A stretch of 64,000 bases of DNA from Desulfitibacter alkalitolerans DSM 16504. Its GTDB lineage: Bacteria > Bacillota > DSM-16504 > Desulfitibacterales > Desulfitibacteraceae. Location of the stretch: positions 556,735-620,734 of the forward strand of contig NZ_KK211100.1 of assembly GCF_000620305.1 (NCBI RefSeq), in the 5' to 3' direction. The notes under the pieces were generated by a model. The model was given only the letters and a program-made list of their open reading frames with translations. It was not told the origin of the DNA and did not search any database. Position numbers and translations under genes: made by a program. Positions 25,940 to 34,775 of the stretch are shown here, in pieces (position 1 is the stretch's first letter; the number at the start of each line of letters is the position of its first letter).

Positions 25940-26839
25940 TGGTTTTGCATAGGCAAGACAGGCCAGGGCTATGGAGTTAAGCTTGCCTTCTGAACTCTCG
26001 GCCCTTGAAGTCAAGACTATGGGGTTAGTTGCACCCAGTACAATACCAGCCATTTTTGCTCCAGCAAAATAAATTAGGGCCTTGCCGAGGGCATTGCCAG
26101 TTTCTATGTTTGAAACCAGGAACAGGTCTGTTTTACCTGTAATTTGACTCTTGATTCCCTTGTGTTTGGCAGCATCTGGGTTTACAGCTACATCAAGGGC
26201 AATGGGTCCTTCTACTATGCCGTTTGGAAGCTCACCCAGCCTGCCCATTTCTGCCAACTCCCTGGCATCAACAGTTGCCGGCATTTTTGAGTTGACCTGT
26301 TCGTTAGCTGTGAGAATTGCCACATTGGGTTTCTCAAGTCCCATAAAATTTAATGCTAAAAGGGCATTGACTAGAATGTCTTTTTTTTCATTTATATTTG
26401 GGGCTATATTTATTCCTCCATCTGAAAGATATAATAATCTATCCCATGATGGAATTTCAAAAACCCCTAAATGACTTAATAAACGTCCTGTTCTTAAGCC
26501 CTCCTCCCTATGCAGGACGGCTTTTAAGAAGGTGCTGCTGTTTATAAGCCCCTTCATAAGTATCTGGGCTTGACCATTTTTCACCAGGGAAACAGCTTTT
26601 AAAGCAGCTTTTTCTTCATCAGGTTCATCTATAATCTTATAGCCGTCACTCAATCCAACGGTTTTTAAAATGGGCCCTATTAGCTTTGCATTCCCAACAA
26701 GGATGGCGGAAACTAAGCCTGCTTCTCTAGCAGCTCTTACAGCTTCAAGTACATCCTTGTCCTGGGCCACAGCAACGCTAATTACATAATTACCCCTGCT
26801 TTTAGCTGTATCAAGGATTTCTCTAAAATTATGGTACAA
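25928..26839 (-). CDS. ptb: Phosphate butyryltransferase
   Basis: Protein of 303 residues of the Pta/Ptb family. Visible are SVAVAQDKDVLEAV near the start, LMKGLINSSTFLKAVL near 95, LYLSDGGINIAPN near 138, and the C-terminal GAKMAGIVLGATNPIVLTSR. It converts butyryl-CoA (or branched acyl-CoA) and phosphate to the acyl phosphate. Together with buk, 26 bases upstream, it forms the ATP-yielding end of acid formation. The start is TTG at 26839 with GGAGG about eight bases ahead. Last gene of the leftward hydroxy-acid operon; it overlaps the convergent regulator gene. Confidence 0.93.
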   Translation of the reverse strand: MYHNFREILDTAKSRGNYVISVAVAQDKDVLEAVRAAREAGLVSAILVGNAKLIGPILKTVGLSDGYKIIDEPDEEKAALKAVSLVKNGQAQILMKGLINSSTFLKAVLHREEGLRTGRLLSHLGVFEIPSWDRLLYLSDGGINIAPNINEKKDILVNALLALNFMGLEKPNVAILTANEQVNSKMPATVDARELAEMGRLGELPNGIVEGPIALDVAVNPDAAKHKGIKSQITGKTDLFLVSNIETGNALGKALIYFAGAKMAGIVLGATNPIVLTSRAESSEGKLNSIALACLAYAKPLHS

Positions 26840-26865
26840 AGGTTAAACCTCCTTGAGAAAACCAT

Positions 26866-27936
26866 TTAATACTCTTTAGCTTTTTCTTCTTTTTTAAGCA
26901 CCCTTAATGCTCCCATTGCCAAAGATTCAAGCTCCTCCTCACCTGGTTCAAGAACCACAGGAGCAATAAATTTTACTCGTCTGATGATTTCATCAGTAAT
27001 TCTTTTGGAATGGGCCATGCCGCCTGTAATTATGATACTGTCAACCTGACCCTCTAAAACAGCAGACATGGCGCCTATTTCCTTACTAATCTGGTAGGAA
27101 AGGGCGCTTAGTAAAAGCCCAGCTTTTTCGTGGCCTTCTGCTGCCATTTTTTCCACTTCTCTAATATCCTTGGTTCCAAGATAAGCATATAAGCCGCCCT
27201 TAGTCATGAGTTTTTCCTTCATTTCTTGATGGGTGTACTTGCCTGAATAGCATAAGTTCATGAGTTGGGTTGCAGGAAGCCCTCCACATCTGTCAGGAGC
27301 AAAGGGCCCCTCCTCAATAGCATTATTTACATCAATCATCCTGCCATTTTTGTGGGGAGCAACAGAAACACCGCTGCCTAAATGTGCTACTACAAAGTTC
27401 ATATCTTTATATTGCTTGCCCATTTTCCTTGCCACCTTGTGGGCAACAGCCTTCATATTGAGAGCGTGTGACAAACTGGTCCTTTCAATATCCGGCAGTC
27501 CTGAAATTTTTGCTGCAGGATCCATTTCGTCAACAGCTACCGGATCCACAATATAGGCGGGAATATTTAACCTGGCAGCAATACCATGGGCAATAGCTGC
27601 TCCTAGATTTGACGCATGCTCCCCCCTCCTTGCTTCCCTCAGGTCCTTAAGCATGGCCTCGTTTACAATATATGTTCCTCCCGCTATAGGCTTTACCAAT
27701 CCACCACGCCCAACAACTGCATCCAGTGAATTAATTTCAATATTGGCATCAGCAAGCTCTTTTAAAATAATATCTAGACGATAAGCGTACTGATCAAATA
27801 CCCTTTCAAAAGCCTCCAGATCTGCTGAGGTATGCTCAACAGTCCTCTTTAAAACTGGTTCCTCATCCAGGAATACAGCAAATTTTGTTGAAGCAGCTCC
27901 TGGATTTATGGTGAGAATTCTTTTTTTTTCAACCAA
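26866..27936 (-). CDS. buk: Butyrate kinase
   Basis: Acetokinase-family protein of 356 residues. It opens with ILTINPGAASTKFAVF and carries VVGRGGLVKPIAGGTY, MDPAAKISGLPDIERTS, VAHLGSGVSVAPH, FAPDRCGGLPATQL and a late IITGGMAHSKRI. Length and motifs separate it from acetate kinase (about 400 residues). It makes ATP and butyrate (or another short acid) from the acyl phosphate. TTG at 27936 is the only upstream start and its ribosome site (AAGGTGG) is rather distant at about 11 bases. In transcript order it precedes ptb. Confidence 0.93.
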   Translation of the reverse strand: MVEKKRILTINPGAASTKFAVFLDEEPVLKRTVEHTSADLEAFERVFDQYAYRLDIILKELADANIEINSLDAVVGRGGLVKPIAGGTYIVNEAMLKDLREARRGEHASNLGAAIAHGIAARLNIPAYIVDPVAVDEMDPAAKISGLPDIERTSLSHALNMKAVAHKVARKMGKQYKDMNFVVAHLGSGVSVAPHKNGRMIDVNNAIEEGPFAPDRCGGLPATQLMNLCYSGKYTHQEMKEKLMTKGGLYAYLGTKDIREVEKMAAEGHEKAGLLLSALSYQISKEIGAMSAVLEGQVDSIIITGGMAHSKRITDEIIRRVKFIAPVVLEPGEEELESLAMGALRVLKKEEKAKEY

Positions 27937-28026
27937 AACAATTTAACCCACCTTTCATGAACTCCTGTTTACATATTAAACAGGATTATTGGCTGCATCA
28001 ATGGAGTTTTTGAAAATCTTAGAGGA

Positions 28027-29427
28027 TTACCTGGATGCTGGTATCTTGGAAGGTCTTGGATCAACAAAGTAAACTATGAAAAATGCTATCAGGCCTATTG
28101 GCCAGGCCAAATAAATTGGATGAGGTACTATCCTAATAGCAGGAACAAACTGCCAGATTGCCAGGTAGATGATACCAATTAAAACTGTCCAAAAAGCAGA
28201 TCCCCTCTTACAAAACTTTGGTGCAAACATGGCAAATAAAAGTACAATTGTATATGAGGTTGTTAAAGTAAGACCTATTAGTAAGGTTTTAATAATTCCC
28301 AGGACTGATGTTGCAAGCCAGTATGTTAATAAGCTTATTAAAAGAACTGTTACCCTTGATACTATTAGCTGCTGTTTTTGAGGAATATCTGGCTGGATAA
28401 ACCTTTTCCATATGTCATTTACAACCAGAGTAGAGCTGCCTAGAAGCAGTCCCACAGCAGTTGATACATCAGCTGCCCACAAGCCTGCCAACGCCATGCC
28501 GGCGGTAAAGGGATTTAGCTCTAAAATGGTCATTGGCAGGGCCATGGCCGGGGTTATACCGGGAAACTTTGCCGCTACAACTATTCCTAGTATTGCGCTT
28601 AAAAATCCTACTGGTAAAATAATGATACCGGCAAGTATATATCCCAATCTTGCATTTCGTCCATCCTTGGCGGCAAAGGATATCTGCACAACGGCCTGTG
28701 TAGAGTAAGCCTGGGTAATCATAACTATAAACCAGGCAATAATAACTGCCAAACCAAGACCGCCCAGGGGTGAAAACCACTGATCCCCAGGTGGTAAAGA
28801 AACTGCCAGATTAGAAAAACCACCAATACCTTTAACAGCTAAGACTGCTCCCAAAAGTATACCAAAATAAATTACAATTACATTAATAACATTTGTAAGG
28901 CCAGCTGCCCAGTATCCTCCAATAAGGGTAATACCAACAAATACAACTGCACTAAAAAGCATTCCTGATTCAAAGGTAAATACTTCTGGTAAAAGGGCCG
29001 CAAGTATTGCTCCACCTGCAACATATTGTAGAGATGTGATAACAATTTGAATAACAATTTGTCCTAACACTGCAATTATTCTACCCGAAACGTCAAAATA
29101 CCTTTCAAATAATTCGGGAATAGTGGCACATTCCAACTGACGGTATCTTGAAGCAACTGTCAAGCCAACTAAGATGGCTCCTGCCGCCCAGGCAGCATTA
29201 TACCAACCAGCTGCCATGCCAACTCTATAGGCATTTTCAGCAACGCCTATGGTAGAGGCTCCGCCAATAGCTAATCCAGCCACCATCACTGCCACAATGC
29301 CTGCTGGAAAACCCCTGCCGGCAAGTAAATAACCCACAATTCCTCCCTTGCTTAATTTGGTAGCATACCATGTTACTGCATATAAAGCTATAATGTACAC
29401 CACCACAATTATTAACGGTATACTCAT
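28027..29427 (-). CDS. Sodium:solute symporter (SSS family)
   Basis: Membrane protein of 466 residues with about 13 hydrophobic segments. An early GLAIGGASTIGVAENAY sodium-site region and a later ALAGLWAADVSTAVGLLLG are typical of SSS transporters such as PutP and ActP. It couples sodium entry to uptake of a small organic solute. Placed between larA and buk, it probably imports lactate or another 2-hydroxy or monocarboxylic acid; the substrate is inferred only from context. It has no C-terminal regulatory domain and lies 90 bases after larA. Confidence 0.88.
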   Translation of the reverse strand: MSIPLIIVVVYIIALYAVTWYATKLSKGGIVGYLLAGRGFPAGIVAVMVAGLAIGGASTIGVAENAYRVGMAAGWYNAAWAAGAILVGLTVASRYRQLECATIPELFERYFDVSGRIIAVLGQIVIQIVITSLQYVAGGAILAALLPEVFTFESGMLFSAVVFVGITLIGGYWAAGLTNVINVIVIYFGILLGAVLAVKGIGGFSNLAVSLPPGDQWFSPLGGLGLAVIIAWFIVMITQAYSTQAVVQISFAAKDGRNARLGYILAGIIILPVGFLSAILGIVVAAKFPGITPAMALPMTILELNPFTAGMALAGLWAADVSTAVGLLLGSSTLVVNDIWKRFIQPDIPQKQQLIVSRVTVLLISLLTYWLATSVLGIIKTLLIGLTLTTSYTIVLLFAMFAPKFCKRGSAFWTVLIGIIYLAIWQFVPAIRIVPHPIYLAWPIGLIAFFIVYFVDPRPSKIPASR

Positions 29428-29517
29428 TTAATTCCCTCCCTGAAATATTTTCATATTTAAAGCCAGACTATTAGTCCAGCAGACTTTTAGTTTTTTAGTT
29501 CTAAATTAATAACACTT

Positions 29518-30780
29518 CTATTTAACAATAGGATAAGTTATTGAGCCATGGGGCATGATGTGTACAGATTTGACCTGCTGCTTTTCCTGAATTATTTTTA
29601 ACCCTTCATCAATGGAACTAACAGGCCTCATGCCCACCCTTTCTACAACCTCTCGTTCCAGAGAGCTTACCAGGTACACAGTCTTATTCAACTGCACCTC
29701 TGCAGTTCTTAAGGCAACAAAACCCGGCATGGTAAAGCCTTCATAAAGTGCCCTGGCCATTTTTTCATAGCTGTCATACTTGAACCAGGATAGGTAAGCC
29801 TCTGGTCCCGGACCATCGAAGCACTCACTTACAAGGATGATGCTGCCTCCATCCCTTGCAGCATAATATGCATTGTCCAGGGTTTTAATGGATTGATAAA
29901 GCTGTATATCCTTGGGGTATCCGCCGCTGCTTGCTATTACCACATCCGCCCTTTTAGCTATTGGAATTCCAAAGGCCTCCTCCACAATTTTTGTGCCTTC
30001 TAGGTGGGCAGCTCTCCAGTGGCCTGCTGTAATGCCTATAAATTCCTTTTTCTCATTTACAACCACATTAAGGAGGAAGTCTGGATCTACCATGGCTGCC
30101 GCTTCATCCATATCCTGGGCAACAGGATTGCCGTCTAATATTCCTGTGCCAATCTGCCCTGGCCCTGCCTTTATGGCCAGACCATGGTTTTCTTGAATGG
30201 TAGTATAGCCACTTACACCAGGTGCCAGGCTCTTTCTGCCGCCTCCAAAGCCAGCCAATAGATGGTAGCAGATTCCCCCGGTAATAATAACCCTGTCTGC
30301 TTCATGCACCTGGCGATTAAGATAGACATTAGTCCCCCTGCTGGTCACACCAAGAGATACAAGATCATCGGCAAAGCAGTCATGGTCAAAGATTTTCACA
30401 CGTTCCAGGACCTCTTCTCCAACTATAAGCCTGTGCTCTTCCCTGGATTGCTCCCTATGGTCACCAGTGGACATGACAAGGGATATATCTTCATCTGGTA
30501 TTCCCAATTTATTAAGCTCATTTATTAGTACTGGCAGAAAATCATAACTGCGAACCCACAGTCGTGTTACATCACTAACAACTATAACCACCTTTTCTCC
30601 TTTATTAAAAATATCTTTAAAAGGCCTGGTGCCTGTAGGATGCTCCAGCTTATGAAGAATATGCTCTTTAAAGTCTTTAACTGGCGTTAATGGATTAGCA
30701 GTTATATAGTTAATTTCCATTTCATCAGGAAGGCTAAAGTGTTCCTCACTCTTACCATAGGGTACTGATAGATTTATCAT
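29518..30780 (-). CDS. larA: Nickel-pincer lactate racemase family (LarA)
   Basis: Protein of 420 residues with the LarA active-site set: D70 and R73 (SDVTR), H108 (STGDHR), H173 (ICYHLLAG), K183 (GGGRKSLAPG) and H199 (QENHG). In Lactobacillus LarA the matching lysine and histidine hold the nickel-pincer cofactor, and H108/H174 do the proton/hydride chemistry. It interconverts L- and D-lactate or a similar hydroxy acid. Next to a GlcD/GlcF dehydrogenase this would let one stereospecific oxidase use both isomers. The cofactor genes larB, larC and larE are not in the window. LarA homologues act on several 2-hydroxy acids, so lactate is likely but not certain. Confidence 0.9.
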   Translation of the reverse strand: MINLSVPYGKSEEHFSLPDEMEINYITANPLTPVKDFKEHILHKLEHPTGTRPFKDIFNKGEKVVIVVSDVTRLWVRSYDFLPVLINELNKLGIPDEDISLVMSTGDHREQSREEHRLIVGEEVLERVKIFDHDCFADDLVSLGVTSRGTNVYLNRQVHEADRVIITGGICYHLLAGFGGGRKSLAPGVSGYTTIQENHGLAIKAGPGQIGTGILDGNPVAQDMDEAAAMVDPDFLLNVVVNEKKEFIGITAGHWRAAHLEGTKIVEEAFGIPIAKRADVVIASSGGYPKDIQLYQSIKTLDNAYYAARDGGSIILVSECFDGPGPEAYLSWFKYDSYEKMARALYEGFTMPGFVALRTAEVQLNKTVYLVSSLEREVVERVGMRPVSSIDEGLKIIQEKQQVKSVHIMPHGSITYPIVK

Positions 30781-30819
30781 GTTTTCTTTTCACCTCATTT
30801 CTTTTTAAAATTCCTTACA

Positions 30820-32070
30820 TCATTTAATGGCTTTTGCTAACAGCTCTGCTGTATGCATGACCTTTATATCTAGACCTTTTTGTGTCAAGCCATCATTAAT
30901 ATGCATCATACAGGCAGGACAGCCTGTAACAAGGGTGTCTGCACCAGTATGGGCAATATCCTCTGTTTTTCTAGTGTTTATTTTCATGGATAAATCATAA
31001 TAGCTCAGGCTGAAGCTTCCTGCACTTCCACAGCAGTAGCCTGGGTTTTTCATCTCTTTAAGCTTGAGACCAGGTACACGTGCCATGAGCTGACGGGGCT
31101 CACTTTTAACCCCCTGCCCCCTTGTCAAATGGCAGGATTCATGGTAGGTGACAATATTATTTAGCTCCTTTAAATCCATATCCATCCCTATATCTGCCAT
31201 GAACTTTGAAAAGTCAACAGCCTTTTGACTTACAATCCTGGCCTTTTCCAGGTATTCAGGACTATCCTTTAGATACTCCAAATACTCTTTTTTAAGTGAA
31301 AGGCCGCAAGAGCCGCAGGCAGTAATTATAGCATCTACCTTTAAATTGTATAATGTATCTATGGTCTGCTTCATTAACAGCTTTGCAGTCTCAGTATCGC
31401 CACTTGTATAGACTGGCGTGCCGCAGCAATGTTGTTTTGTGGGAATCAATATATTTACTTTGTTCTTTTCAAGGACCTTTACTACAGCTTCTCCAACCTC
31501 AGGGTAAACATAGTTTATCATGCAGCCAGTAAAAAAAGCTGCTGTAGCTTTTGCACCTGGGCTTTCAAACCTTGCCGGACTGCCTGCTCTAAAGGATTTA
31601 CCAGCTAAAGGCTTTAAAACCCTGCGTTTATCCAGTCCCATGGGTATCCTTGGCAGCATGCCCTGACCATTATTGGTCCTTTTAAATAATACACCCTGCA
31701 CCAGGGAGCTCATATTTAAACCCAGATTGAATAATCTTGGATTTTTTAGGCCTAGTTTAAAAATTGCCTTTTTTACCAGGGGCAGCCCCTTCCTGTTGAC
31801 AAGCTCACTCCTTGCCCCTACTACCAGAGAATCTACCTTGACTCCACTGGGACAGCTTTCTACACATGCCTTGCATAAAAGGCACCAGTACATTCTTTCT
31901 GAAAGGGTTTCAGTCATATCCATATCACCCTTGATGACTGCCCTTATTAAACCAACCTTTCCCCTGGCCACACTGGCTTCTGTTTTTAGCTCTTTATATA
32001 TTGGACAAACTGATTGACAGGCTCCACATTTTATGCATCGTATAACTTCCCTTTCTAATTCTGCAACCAT
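30820..32070 (-). CDS. glcF: GlcF-type iron-sulfur subunit of hydroxy-acid dehydrogenase
   Basis: Protein of 416 residues. Two [4Fe-4S] motifs lie in the first 80 residues (CIKCGACQSVCP and CLLCKACVESCP). Two cysteine-rich CCG domains follow, seen as HCCGTPVYTSGD near 240 and YCCGSAGSFSL near 345, with a helical spacer between. It accepts electrons from the FAD subunit GlcD, whose gene ends five bases upstream, and passes them to quinone or a flavoprotein. Lactate, glycolate or another 2-hydroxy acid are the possible substrates; nearby larA favours lactate. Motifs are complete. Confidence 0.92.
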   Translation of the reverse strand: MVAELEREVIRCIKCGACQSVCPIYKELKTEASVARGKVGLIRAVIKGDMDMTETLSERMYWCLLCKACVESCPSGVKVDSLVVGARSELVNRKGLPLVKKAIFKLGLKNPRLFNLGLNMSSLVQGVLFKRTNNGQGMLPRIPMGLDKRRVLKPLAGKSFRAGSPARFESPGAKATAAFFTGCMINYVYPEVGEAVVKVLEKNKVNILIPTKQHCCGTPVYTSGDTETAKLLMKQTIDTLYNLKVDAIITACGSCGLSLKKEYLEYLKDSPEYLEKARIVSQKAVDFSKFMADIGMDMDLKELNNIVTYHESCHLTRGQGVKSEPRQLMARVPGLKLKEMKNPGYCCGSAGSFSLSYYDLSMKINTRKTEDIAHTGADTLVTGCPACMMHINDGLTQKGLDIKVMHTAELLAKAIK

Positions 32071-32074
32071 CTGT

Positions 32075-33457
32075 TCACTCTCCTAGCATCTGGGAAGGAT
32101 TTAGTATGTTGTTTGGATCCAGGGTTCTTTTTATAGCTTTCATCAGGGCTATGCCTTCGGCACCAACTTCCATGGGTAGATATTTACTTTTGACCCTTCC
32201 TATTCCGTGCTCTCCTGTTAGGGTTCCACCCATTTCCAATAAGGCTGGGAACATCTCATCTGCAGCCTGCTCAACCCGTTCCATTTCCTCGGCATCACGT
32301 TCATCAGTTAGAATAGTAGCATGTAGATTACCATCACCTGCATGGCCTAAAACAGCAATTATAATGTTATACTTATCTGCAATTTCTCTGATTTTCTGGA
32401 CAGCTGCAGGTATTTTATCCCTGGGAACTGTAGCATCCTCACCAATAATGGTGGGCCTTACCCTTGAAACAGCTGCAAAAGCTGCCCGGCGGGCAACCCA
32501 TAGCTCCTCGGCTTCCCTGTCATCCCCGGCAATTTTCACCTGGGCTGCCCCCTGTTTTTTGCAGATTTCAGAAATTATGTTCATATGCTTGTCTAACACC
32601 TCCCTGTCACCATCCACTTCAATGAGCAAAACAGCTTCTGCATCAACGGGCAGCCCTATTTTCATACACTCTTCTATGCTCTTTATATAGATATTATCCA
32701 GGAGCTCCATGGTTGTTGGCACCACCCCGGCCATAAAGACTTCAGCCACTGTTTCTGAGGCCTTATACATGTCATCAAAAATGGCCAGCATGGTCTTTTT
32801 ACCCTCAGGCAGGGGGATCAGCTTGACAATAATTTTGGTAATGACGCACAGGGTTCCTTCAGAACCAACAAAAAGCCTGGTTAAATCATATCCTGCCACA
32901 CTTTTCATGGTTTGTGCTCCTGTTTTTACTATTTCCCCAGTGGGCAGAACCACTTCAAGACCCAGCACATAGTCTCTAGTAACACCGTATTTGGCCCCCC
33001 TTGGCCCACCGGCACATTCAGCCACATTACCACCAATGGTAGAAAAGTTTTTACTGGCTGGATCAGGTGGATAAAACAAGCCCATCTGCTCTACCTGGTT
33101 TTGAAATTCACCTGTGATTACACCAGGCTCAAGGACAGCTACCATATTTTTCTTATCTATTGAAATTATCTTATCCATTTTAGTTAAGACCATGATTATT
33201 GAGCCAGCCACTGAAATAGAGCCGCCACTGACATTTGTCCCCTTACCCCTGGGTATAACAGGTATCCTTTCTTCATTGGCAAGCTTGAGTATCTCTGATA
33301 CTTCTTGGGCATTTGCCGGAAAGACAACTGCCAGGGGAACCTGACTTTTACCCCCTGAAACAGCTGAGGCATCATAAGTATAGCAGTATTTATCTTCATA
33401 TTTAGTCAATACATTATCTTCGCCCACAATTTTTTCCAGTCTTTTTATAACATCCAT
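32075..33457 (-). CDS. glcD: GlcD-type FAD-linked hydroxy-acid dehydrogenase
   Basis: Protein of 460 residues of the VAO/PCMH flavoprotein family. The FAD-binding half shows VIPRGKGTNVSGGS near 70, NFSTIGGNVAECAGGPRG near 140 and YVLGLEVVLPTGE; the C-terminal oxidase half has GHAGDGNLHATI near 370 and TGEHGIG near 415. It oxidises a 2-hydroxy acid (D-lactate or glycolate) to the 2-oxo acid. It is the first enzyme gene after the truncated T-box element and is followed after five bases by glcF. Its own promoter is not evident, so it may be transcribed from upstream hisC or from within the short gap. Confidence 0.92.
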   Translation of the reverse strand: MDVIKRLEKIVGEDNVLTKYEDKYCYTYDASAVSGGKSQVPLAVVFPANAQEVSEILKLANEERIPVIPRGKGTNVSGGSISVAGSIIMVLTKMDKIISIDKKNMVAVLEPGVITGEFQNQVEQMGLFYPPDPASKNFSTIGGNVAECAGGPRGAKYGVTRDYVLGLEVVLPTGEIVKTGAQTMKSVAGYDLTRLFVGSEGTLCVITKIIVKLIPLPEGKKTMLAIFDDMYKASETVAEVFMAGVVPTTMELLDNIYIKSIEECMKIGLPVDAEAVLLIEVDGDREVLDKHMNIISEICKKQGAAQVKIAGDDREAEELWVARRAAFAAVSRVRPTIIGEDATVPRDKIPAAVQKIREIADKYNIIIAVLGHAGDGNLHATILTDERDAEEMERVEQAADEMFPALLEMGGTLTGEHGIGRVKSKYLPMEVGAEGIALMKAIKRTLDPNNILNPSQMLGE

Positions 33458-33481
33458 GCTACAGCTCCCCCTAAATTATAA

Positions 33482-33536
33482 TAAAAAAGCCTTTCATCCC
33501 CAGGGATGAAAAGCCTTGCTCATCGCGGTACCACCC
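33482..33536 (-). promoter_or_regulatory. Truncated T-box: antiterminator core and terminator only
   Basis: The minus strand has the T-box core GGGTGGTACCGCG (33536-33524), followed by a terminator whose arms lie at 33503-33517 and 33487-33500 and by a T-run. That is the 3' module of a T-box riboswitch, which reads uncharged tRNA. The 5' part (stem I with specifier loop) needs 150 or more bases, but hisC ends only 38 bases upstream. Its remaining effect is probably plain termination between hisC and glcD. The original target amino acid cannot be read because the specifier is gone. Confidence 0.85.
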
Positions 33537-33573
33537 TAATAGCTGGGAAACAATGTATTTGTTTTTTTGGTTG

Positions 33574-34680
33574 TTAGAGACTTGCAAGGACTTCTTTTAA
33601 TGCCTTGATAAACCTCTTGTTTTCTTCCTCAGTTCCTATTGTAACTCTGATGAAAGTGTCCATGCCAAAGATGTCACCTGTTCTTATAATAACGCCCTTT
33701 TTCTGCAGCTCAATGAAAACTTCTTTAGAGTTTTTCTGCAGGTCTACCATGAGGAAATTGGCATGGGTAGGAATATACTCTAATCCCATTTCTTCAAAAG
33801 CCTTATACAAAAACTCTCGTCCCTTGTTATTAACATCCCTGCTGTTTTGAACGTGCCCCTTATCAGCCAGGCTGGCTAGAGCTGCTTTTTGAGCCATGAG
33901 ATTAACATTAAAGGGCTCTCTGGTTCTTTCTAAAAGCTGGATCATCTTGGGAGCAGCAGCTCCGTACCCTATTCTTAATCCTGCTAGACCGTGTATCTTC
34001 GAAAATGTTCTTAGAATAACTATATTTTCCCTGCCCTGGTTTAGGTATTCCATGGATTGGGGATAAGCCTTGTCCTCCACATATTCATAATAAGCCTCGT
34101 CAAAAACAACCACTACTGTATCGGGAACCTTTGCCAGAAATTTGTTAACTTCATCCTTTGCAACAATAGTACCCGTCGGGTTGTTTGGATTGCATAGGAA
34201 AATCATTTTGGTCTTTTCAGTTATCTGGCCAGCCATTTTTTCCAGGTCATGGGTATGATTTGTTAAAGGCACCTTCTTGAGAATACCGCCCATCAAAAGA
34301 CATACAAAATCATATTCAGAGAAGCTGGGGTCTGCAACTATTACCTCGTCTCCTGGATGAATGAAGGCTTCACCAAGAAGTTTAATTACCTCATCAGAAC
34401 CATTTCCAAATATGAGCTGGTTTTGTTCAACACCTAAATATTCAGCCACCATGTTTCTTAAATCAGTGCAATAACCATCAGGATATAGAAACATTTTGTG
34501 GGCATTATCCTTCATGGCTTCTATGGCTTTTGGAGATGGACCTATTGGATTCTCATTGGAGGCCAGTTTTATCACATCTGTCAAGCCAAACTCCTTTTGA
34601 ACCAGCTCTATTGGCTTGCCTGGCACATACGGCCTAATGTCCATTATGCATTCACGATATTGGGGAAAAGCTTTATTCAC
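33574..34680 (-). CDS. hisC: Histidinol-phosphate aminotransferase
   Basis: PLP-dependent class I/II aminotransferase of 368 residues. It has KLASNENPIGPSPKA near 38, NGSDEVIKLLG near 93, the CNPNNPTGT motif near 163, FDEAYYEYV near 194 and the PLP lysine K228 in RTFSKIHGLAG. These match HisC, which makes histidinol phosphate from the imidazole-acetol form and often also handles aromatic amino acids. GTG at 34680 is chosen because GGAG lies eight bases ahead; the frame can extend to TTG at 34689, too close to it. No other histidine gene is near, so aromatic transamination is an alternative. Confidence 0.88.
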   Translation of the reverse strand: MNKAFPQYRECIMDIRPYVPGKPIELVQKEFGLTDVIKLASNENPIGPSPKAIEAMKDNAHKMFLYPDGYCTDLRNMVAEYLGVEQNQLIFGNGSDEVIKLLGEAFIHPGDEVIVADPSFSEYDFVCLLMGGILKKVPLTNHTHDLEKMAGQITEKTKMIFLCNPNNPTGTIVAKDEVNKFLAKVPDTVVVVFDEAYYEYVEDKAYPQSMEYLNQGRENIVILRTFSKIHGLAGLRIGYGAAAPKMIQLLERTREPFNVNLMAQKAALASLADKGHVQNSRDVNNKGREFLYKAFEEMGLEYIPTHANFLMVDLQKNSKEVFIELQKKGVIIRTGDIFGMDTFIRVTIGTEEENKRFIKALKEVLASL

Positions 34681-34713
34681 CTGCAACAACTCCTATATAT
34701 ATTTTTTTTGTTT

Positions 34714-34743
34714 ATAAGACAGAGGAACCTTACCGTGTCTTAT
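34714..34743. repeat. Dispersed hairpin repeat, copy 2
   Basis: ATAAGACA and TGTCTTAT flank GAGGAACCTTACCG. It shares AAGACAGAGGAACC with 22046-22059. It lies between hisC and spoVR and may act as terminator for spoVR, though no T-run follows on the minus strand. Confidence 0.6.
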
Positions 34744-34775
34744 GTTTGCTTATATATTAATTAATTATACTATAC

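Noticed and set aside
33482-33536. T-box riboswitch actively controlling glcD by tRNA charging
   Set aside because: Stem I and the specifier loop cannot fit between hisC and the core motif, so tRNA recognition is not expected.
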